Part shown: positions 60,446-64,000 of the stretch, piece after piece
Position numbering within the stretch: the first letter of the stretch is position 1
Layout of the letters: every line of letters begins with the position of its first letter
Assembly: GCA_049516395.1 (NCBI GenBank)
Contig: JBEKTD010000001.1
Coordinates: 62,001 to 126,000, forward strand
Source of the DNA: Fen-1362 sp049516395
GTDB taxonomy: Bacteria > Planctomycetota > Phycisphaerae > Sedimentisphaerales > Anaerobacaceae
Length of the DNA stretch: 64,000 bases
Direction: 5' to 3'
The notes under the pieces: generated by a model
Told to the model about the DNA's origin: nothing
What the model saw: the letters and a program-made list of their open reading frames with translations, nothing else
Database searches by the model: none
Position numbers and translations under genes: made by a program

Positions 60446-62293
60446 ATGAACGCTAAACTGGTTGGGTTGGTTTTGTTTATAGCGGCTGTATTGGCGGGGT
60501 GTTCGACATCGCCGGAGAAATCTAAATCAAGCGCAGGGGTACAGGCCCCTCGATTAACCTCGGGACAGGTTAAATCCACGGGGATGCCGCTGCCTCTGAA
60601 GGTAGAAGGAAATCAAATCCTCAACAGCAAGGAGCAGCCCGTTTTGCTGCGCGGGGTAAACACTGCCTGCCTCGAATGGTCCAGCGACGGAGAAGGACAT
60701 ATCCTTGATACGGTTCGGGTTGCTATTGACGACTGGAACTGCAACACCATTCGCCTTCCGTTAACGCAGGACAGATGGTTCGGGAAAGCTCCTGAACAGA
60801 ATGATGAAGGCAAGGCGTATCGCGCGCTGGTAAAAAAGGTGGTTGAGCTGTGCAGCTCGAAGGGCTGCTACGTTATTCTGGATTTGCACTGGTCCGATGT
60901 CAACGAATGGGGACAGAATATAGGGCAGCATTCGATGCCTGACCGCAACAGCATCATTTTCTGGAAGGATTTCGCCTCTGTATATGCGAATAACCCGGCG
61001 GTTATTTTCGACCTTTACAACGAGCCGCACGACGTAACCTGGGACGTCTGGCTAAAGGGCGGAATAATCAATGACAGGCCAAACGGACCCGATTTGCCGG
61101 TGAAAGAATATGAAGCCGTAGGAATGCAGGAGATGCTCGATGCAGTGCGCTCAACAGGAGCTAAGAACGTCGTCATCGCGGGCGGCCTGGCGTTTGCATA
61201 CGATTTCGACGGTATACTTGAGGGCAGACAGCTTAAGGACCCCACGGGCAACGGCGTCATTTACGCCAATCACGCTTATGACTACTTTGGCGAAAGCATT
61301 TTTACGTGGATTGCCAGTATGAAAGAGGCAACGGCGAAATTCCCGGTAATTATTTCCGAATTTGGCTGGTCAGGCGGCCCCAATCGGCGCAAGGAGTGGT
61401 GGGGTAACAATCCGTCAAGCGCGCTGAACGACGACTGGCTGCTGCACCTGCTCCAGGGAATTTATGACAATAACTGGTCATTCACGGCGTGGGACATGCA
61501 TCCCGCGGCGGGGCCGACATTGATAGCGGACTGGAATTATATGCCGACGCCGGATTTCGGCGTTTATGTGAAGAAGTTGCTTGTAACCGGCAAATCGCCC
61601 GGATATACGCCGCCTGACATTAGCAAAATCGCGGAAGTTCCGGTTTCTCCGCTGCCTGAATCGGCGCGGATGGGGGCAAGTGAGTTATACGGCGACTGGC
61701 TGATGAGGGCAGACCCCTACGACAGGCAGAGCAACTCGATTTTATCTTTTGGGGCGGACAGCGCAGGCAAGTTAGCCGGACAGTGGATAAATTCGAAACA
61801 GCTCACCGAACTTGGGGACGTCAGATTTAAGGACGGCACAATCACGTTCTGTCAGCCCGCGCAATCCAGAAAGGAAATCATCAATGGTTTCTTCGCGGGG
61901 ACAATCGAAGGCGACAGGATTTCGGGAACAGTTACCTGCGCCGGGAACAAATCCCATATAGAGGGACATCGCAGGCCAAAGGGTAACACAGTGCCTGTCG
62001 AAGCGAACGGCGTCGGCTCGGAACTTATCGGGAACTGGATTTTAAATTCAAAAGTCAAATGGGGCAGCCCGAAACAGCGACTGAAGGTCAACCCGGATAT
62101 GAGCGGCCTGTATGGCGTAACGCCAATCAGCAGGATTACTCTCGAAGGCGATAAAGTGAGCTTCAAAGTTCCAGCCGGCAAATATCCGCTGACTTTTGAG
62201 TGCAAACTCGACGGCTCGAAGCTGGCCGGAGTGCAGAAAACATCGAGAGATTCTCAGGAAGTTACGGGCGAAAAGATGGGCTCCGCTTTTTAG
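60446..62293 (+). CDS. Glycoside hydrolase family 5 lipoprotein with duplicated C-terminal domain
   Basis: The 615-residue product has a lipoprotein signal (FIAAVLAGCSTSPE). Residues about 50-390 form a GH5 (cellulase-type) domain: VLLRGVNTACLEW, NTIRLPLTQDRWF, CYVILDLHWSDVNEWGQN, the acid/base Glu in FDLYNEPHD and the nucleophile Glu in IISEFGWSGG. Both catalytic residues are present. After a Pro-rich linker come two similar domains of about 90 residues (SELYGDWLMRADPY and SELIGNWILNSKVK starts), lipocalin-like in pattern. It should hydrolyse a beta-linked glucan or mannan at the outer membrane. AAAGGAG precedes the ATG. Confidence 0.92.
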   Translation: MNAKLVGLVLFIAAVLAGCSTSPEKSKSSAGVQAPRLTSGQVKSTGMPLPLKVEGNQILNSKEQPVLLRGVNTACLEWSSDGEGHILDTVRVAIDDWNCNTIRLPLTQDRWFGKAPEQNDEGKAYRALVKKVVELCSSKGCYVILDLHWSDVNEWGQNIGQHSMPDRNSIIFWKDFASVYANNPAVIFDLYNEPHDVTWDVWLKGGIINDRPNGPDLPVKEYEAVGMQEMLDAVRSTGAKNVVIAGGLAFAYDFDGILEGRQLKDPTGNGVIYANHAYDYFGESIFTWIASMKEATAKFPVIISEFGWSGGPNRRKEWWGNNPSSALNDDWLLHLLQGIYDNNWSFTAWDMHPAAGPTLIADWNYMPTPDFGVYVKKLLVTGKSPGYTPPDISKIAEVPVSPLPESARMGASELYGDWLMRADPYDRQSNSILSFGADSAGKLAGQWINSKQLTELGDVRFKDGTITFCQPAQSRKEIINGFFAGTIEGDRISGTVTCAGNKSHIEGHRRPKGNTVPVEANGVGSELIGNWILNSKVKWGSPKQRLKVNPDMSGLYGVTPISRITLEGDKVSFKVPAGKYPLTFECKLDGSKLAGVQKTSRDSQEVTGEKMGSAF

Positions 62294-62390
62294 CCACAGA
62301 TTACACAGATTTTACGGATTTATTTTAGACGCTGATTGCGCTGATTTACGCTGCTTATTTTACCACGAAAGACACGGATTTACACTGTAT
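62294..62390. repeat. Intergenic repeats (CCACAGATTACACAGATT and AGACGCTGATTGCGCTG)
   Basis: GCCACAGATTACACAGATTT is followed by TTTTAGACGCTGATTGCGCT, GATTTACGCTG and CACGGATTTACACTG. The second unit matches the block at 25655-25680. Confidence 0.7.
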
Positions 62391-62508
62391 TTGCTCGGCT
62401 TGGTGTTCTCGACACAGCCAATTCTCCAAACGCTGTTTGTGCGATTGGCTGGTGTCTTCGCCCACCGGGTGGCTAAAAGACAGCCACCCATCATTTAAGC
62501 CGAGCAAA
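62390..62508 (+). ncRNA. Three-way-junction inverted-repeat element, candidate structured RNA or mobile repeat
   Basis: A perfect 12-base outer stem (62390-62401 with 62497-62508: TTTGCTCGGCTT / AAGCCGAGCAAA) encloses two arms. Arm A is a 12-base stem with one bulge (62411-62422 with 62444-62456), capped by CAAAC-GCT-GTTTG (62427-62439). Arm B is a perfect 8-base stem GGGTGGCT / AGCCACCC (62467-62474 with 62482-62489) with a 7-base loop. It is free of genes and flanked by repeat DNA. Strand is not determined. Confidence 0.5.
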
Positions 62509-62599
62509 GAACACGGTTTATATTAGACGCAATGTCACAGACAGCGGGTAGTGTGTAGCGGACAGTTTTTACCCACCAAAAAGAATGGCGGGTAAGGTT

Positions 62600-62627
62600 T
62601 TGAGTGTTGAGTGTTTAGTTTTGAGTT
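62600..62627. repeat. Four-unit heptad tract (TTGAGTG)
   Basis: TTGAGTG, TTGAGTG, TTTAGTT, TTGAGTT in exact 7-base phase, just beyond the end of the DUF488 gene. Confidence 0.7.
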
Positions 62628-62659
62628 ACGAATGGCTGGGAAAACGGTAGCTGTCCTCG

Positions 62660-63199
62660 TTAGTTCTTCTGTAATTTATCCGAGAACAAACTTAGCTGCG
62701 TCGGCGGGATTCGGCTTTCAAAATGCTCCTGGGACTCAATACTTCCGTCGTGCCGGATATGTCGTACTTCAATACCCAGTTTTGCCAACTCGCGTGAAAT
62801 CAACAGGCCCCTGTGGCATTTAGCCGGGTCTTCCTCACTGCAAAGAATACACAAAGTGTTTTCCTCAGCATCCTTAAATAAATATTTCAATCCTTCGCGG
62901 AAATTATCCGTAGAAGCGAGTTTGGAATAATCGCAGTTTCCTAATTTGTCTTTGGTCTCGATGCCTGCGGGACGGCCTCCAAGCTTATCTCCCATAAAGA
63001 CATACTTGATACCTGTATTATTTGACGCGAGCTGGATTGCTTCGCGGTTTGCCTGCGGCACATATCGGCTATACGGGACACTTCGTACGTCCACCAAAAT
63101 ATCAATGTTGTTTTTCTTGAGCCAGAATATGATGTCTTCAGTATTTTTATTACTGTGTCCAATTGTGAAGATTGGATGTTTCCCGGATACCTTACTCAT
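62660..63199 (-). CDS. DUF488 family protein
   Basis: The 179-residue protein shows the DUF488 pattern: FTIGHSNKNTEDIIFWLKKN, ILVDVRSVPYSRYVPQANRE, YVFMGDKLGGRP and LCILCSEEDPAKCHRGLLIS. The CSE-x5-CHR arrangement near residue 125 is conserved and suggests a catalytic or metal-linked role, but no activity is established. Its ATG at 63199 lies 6 bases after the pyrK stop on the same strand, so the two probably share a transcript. Confidence 0.88.
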   Translation of the reverse strand: MSKVSGKHPIFTIGHSNKNTEDIIFWLKKNNIDILVDVRSVPYSRYVPQANREAIQLASNNTGIKYVFMGDKLGGRPAGIETKDKLGNCDYSKLASTDNFREGLKYLFKDAEENTLCILCSEEDPAKCHRGLLISRELAKLGIEVRHIRHDGSIESQEHFESRIPPTQLSLFSDKLQKN

Positions 63200-63205
63200 A
63201 AGCGT

Positions 63206-64000
63206 CTAAAAGACGATTTCTTTAGCATCGAAGACGGGGCCGTCTTTGCAGCAGAGTTTGTATTTATCGCCTTTGTCCCCTGCGGGGATTCCGCCCCCTG
63301 CGGGGGCCACACATTTGACGGCACAGGACTGGCAGAGGCCTATGCCGCAGGCCATCATCTCTTCCATACTGATTTGGCAATCGATTTTCTTATCGCGGGC
63401 GAGCTTGGCAATAGTTGCAAGCATCGAGCGTGGGCCGCAGGCGTAGATAATCGTTTCAGCGGGATTTAAAGTGATGCTGTTCTGTGAAAGCCAATCGGTG
63501 ATACAATTACTGACAAAGCCCTTGAAGCCGGCGGAGCCGTCGTCAGTGGCGACAAATGAGCTGATACTGTATCTGCCGAATTCGCCGAGCCAGAAACCAA
63601 TCTCCCGCGAAAGATTATCTAAGGGTTTTTCAAAAGGCAGATCCTCTTTTGTCTTTGCGCCCGCAAATGCAATCGCGTCCATAGTAGGGTGTTCTGTGGT
63701 AAGCACCTGCGCCAGGTGTTCGAGCGGAGGCGAACCCATACCGCCCGCGACCAATATCGCACGTTTTTTGCCAGCGGGGACGGTGAAGCCATTACCCAGC
63801 GGGCCGATGATATTTATTGTATTACCCTTAACGAGCGTGGTCATACGCAGGGTCGCAGGGCCGAGGACACAATAAACGACCTCGACGATTATTTTACCAA
63901 CACCGGAAGAAGCCGGTTTGGGTTGAACCGGGTTTGTCCCGGGATGAATCGGCGGACTCACCTCTTTGGCAACGCGGGCGAAGCTGAATGGCCTGCGAAG
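63206..64000 (-). CDS. pyrK: Dihydroorotate dehydrogenase electron transfer subunit PyrK-like (5' end outside window)
   Basis: The frame continues to the window edge: LRRPFSFARVAKE precedes the internal GTG at 63961 and matches the FAD-binding RPFS motif, so the true start is beyond 64000. NAD-binding residues follow (AILVAGGMGSPPLEHL, IIYACGPRSMLATI). The C-terminal [2Fe-2S] site is in MACGIGLCQSCAVKC and LCCKDGPVFDAKEIVF. PyrK passes electrons from dihydroorotate oxidation by PyrD to NAD. An extra PAGGGIPAGD loop within the Fe-S domain comes from two adjacent CCCCTGCGGGG palindromes (63277-63306). Confidence 0.93.
   Translation of the reverse strand, partial: LRRPFSFARVAKEVSPPIHPGTNPVQPKPASSGVGKIIVEVVYCVLGPATLRMTTLVKGNTINIIGPLGNGFTVPAGKKRAILVAGGMGSPPLEHLAQVLTTEHPTMDAIAFAGAKTKEDLPFEKPLDNLSREIGFWLGEFGRYSISSFVATDDGSAGFKGFVSNCITDWLSQNSITLNPAETIIYACGPRSMLATIAKLARDKKIDCQISMEEMMACGIGLCQSCAVKCVAPAGGGIPAGDKGDKYKLCCKDGPVFDAKEIVF
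63277..63306. repeat. Twin CCCCTGCGGGG palindromes inside pyrK
   Basis: CCCCTGCGGGG (63277-63287) and CCCCCTGCGGGGG (63294-63306) lie in frame and encode an extra Gly/Pro-rich loop between the iron-sulfur cysteines. Confidence 0.6.

Noticed and set aside
62196..62498. A 100-codon frame overlapping the GH5 end and the three-way-junction element
   Set aside because: It is out of frame with the GH5 gene, passes through repeats and has no supported start.
1..64000. tRNA or rRNA genes
   Set aside because: I looked through the intergenic stretches for cloverleaf and GTTCRA-type arms and for rRNA signatures and found none I could support.

Overview
The window looks like a chromosomal piece of a planctomycete, most likely of the Phycisphaerae/Sedimentisphaerales type. 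This is inferred from the mix of families, not from a marker gene. The pointers are a DUF4954 protein, a secreted GLUG-repeat protein beginning with a DPNNPY segment, Asn/Pro-rich secreted repeat proteins, several predicted lipoproteins, a tandem-PTPS QueD-like protein, and abundant short intergenic repeats. Base composition is near 45-50% G+C in most genes and lower in two accessory stretches. I saw no rRNA, tRNA, CRISPR array, transposase or integrase.

Region 1 (1-14.4 kb, all minus strand) is a polysaccharide biosynthesis cluster. Reading in the direction of transcription it has an NAD-dependent sugar epimerase, a Wzx-type flippase, a GT4 glycosyltransferase, a secreted beta-helix protein, a polytopic membrane protein, another GT4, a hexapeptide acyltransferase, a third GT4, a membrane-anchored beta-propeller, a priming sugar transferase, a PLP enzyme, a GNAT, a VOC protein and an FkbH-type HAD protein cut by the window edge. 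A good sigma70-like promoter and a foldable leader lie upstream (about 14.22-14.36 kb).

Region 2 (14.4-24.6 kb) is mostly housekeeping: a URO-D family methyltransferase-like protein, a QueD-like protein, GTP cyclohydrolase I, leucyl aminopeptidase, release factor 2 with a programmed +1 frameshift, a spermidine-synthase-like membrane domain, a glycosyltransferase and DNA topoisomerase I.

Region 3 (24.7-30 kb) is an accessory/defence island: an HNH-AP2 endonuclease-like gene, a zinc-ribbon/HEPN-like gene, and a type IIG restriction-modification enzyme one base upstream of it.

Region 4 (30-52.4 kb) holds TsaB, an ABC-2 exporter pair, two tandem paralogues of an unrecognised family, a GspC/PilP-like protein, the sulfur-relay set mnmA-thiF-iscS, a STAS protein and a YifB/ComM ATPase. 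It continues with several secreted proteins (low-complexity, ADP-ribosylglycohydrolase-like, GLUG-NlpC/P60), a degenerate amidase, a DUF4954 protein, nagB, a parvulin PPIase lipoprotein and a thioesterase.

Region 5 (52.4-57.4 kb) is a second accessory island. It again starts with an HNH-AP2 gene and carries a winged-helix/TIR-like protein, a small lipoprotein with attC-like ends around it, and a PIN / XRE-ImmA/IrrE pair. Region 6 (57.7-64 kb) has purF-purM, a GH5 lipoprotein, a gene-free stretch with a striking three-way-junction inverted repeat, a DUF488 protein and a PyrK-type subunit running off the end.

The most unusual signals are (i) families of short heptad-periodic or palindromic repeats between genes and also inside reading frames (tsaB twice, the QueD gene, pyrK), (ii) folded elements at 62390-62508 and 53413-53464 that no gene explains, and (iii) two HNH-AP2 paralogues that each border a defence-like island. 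Functional calls rest on motif recognition in translated sequence; no database search was possible.
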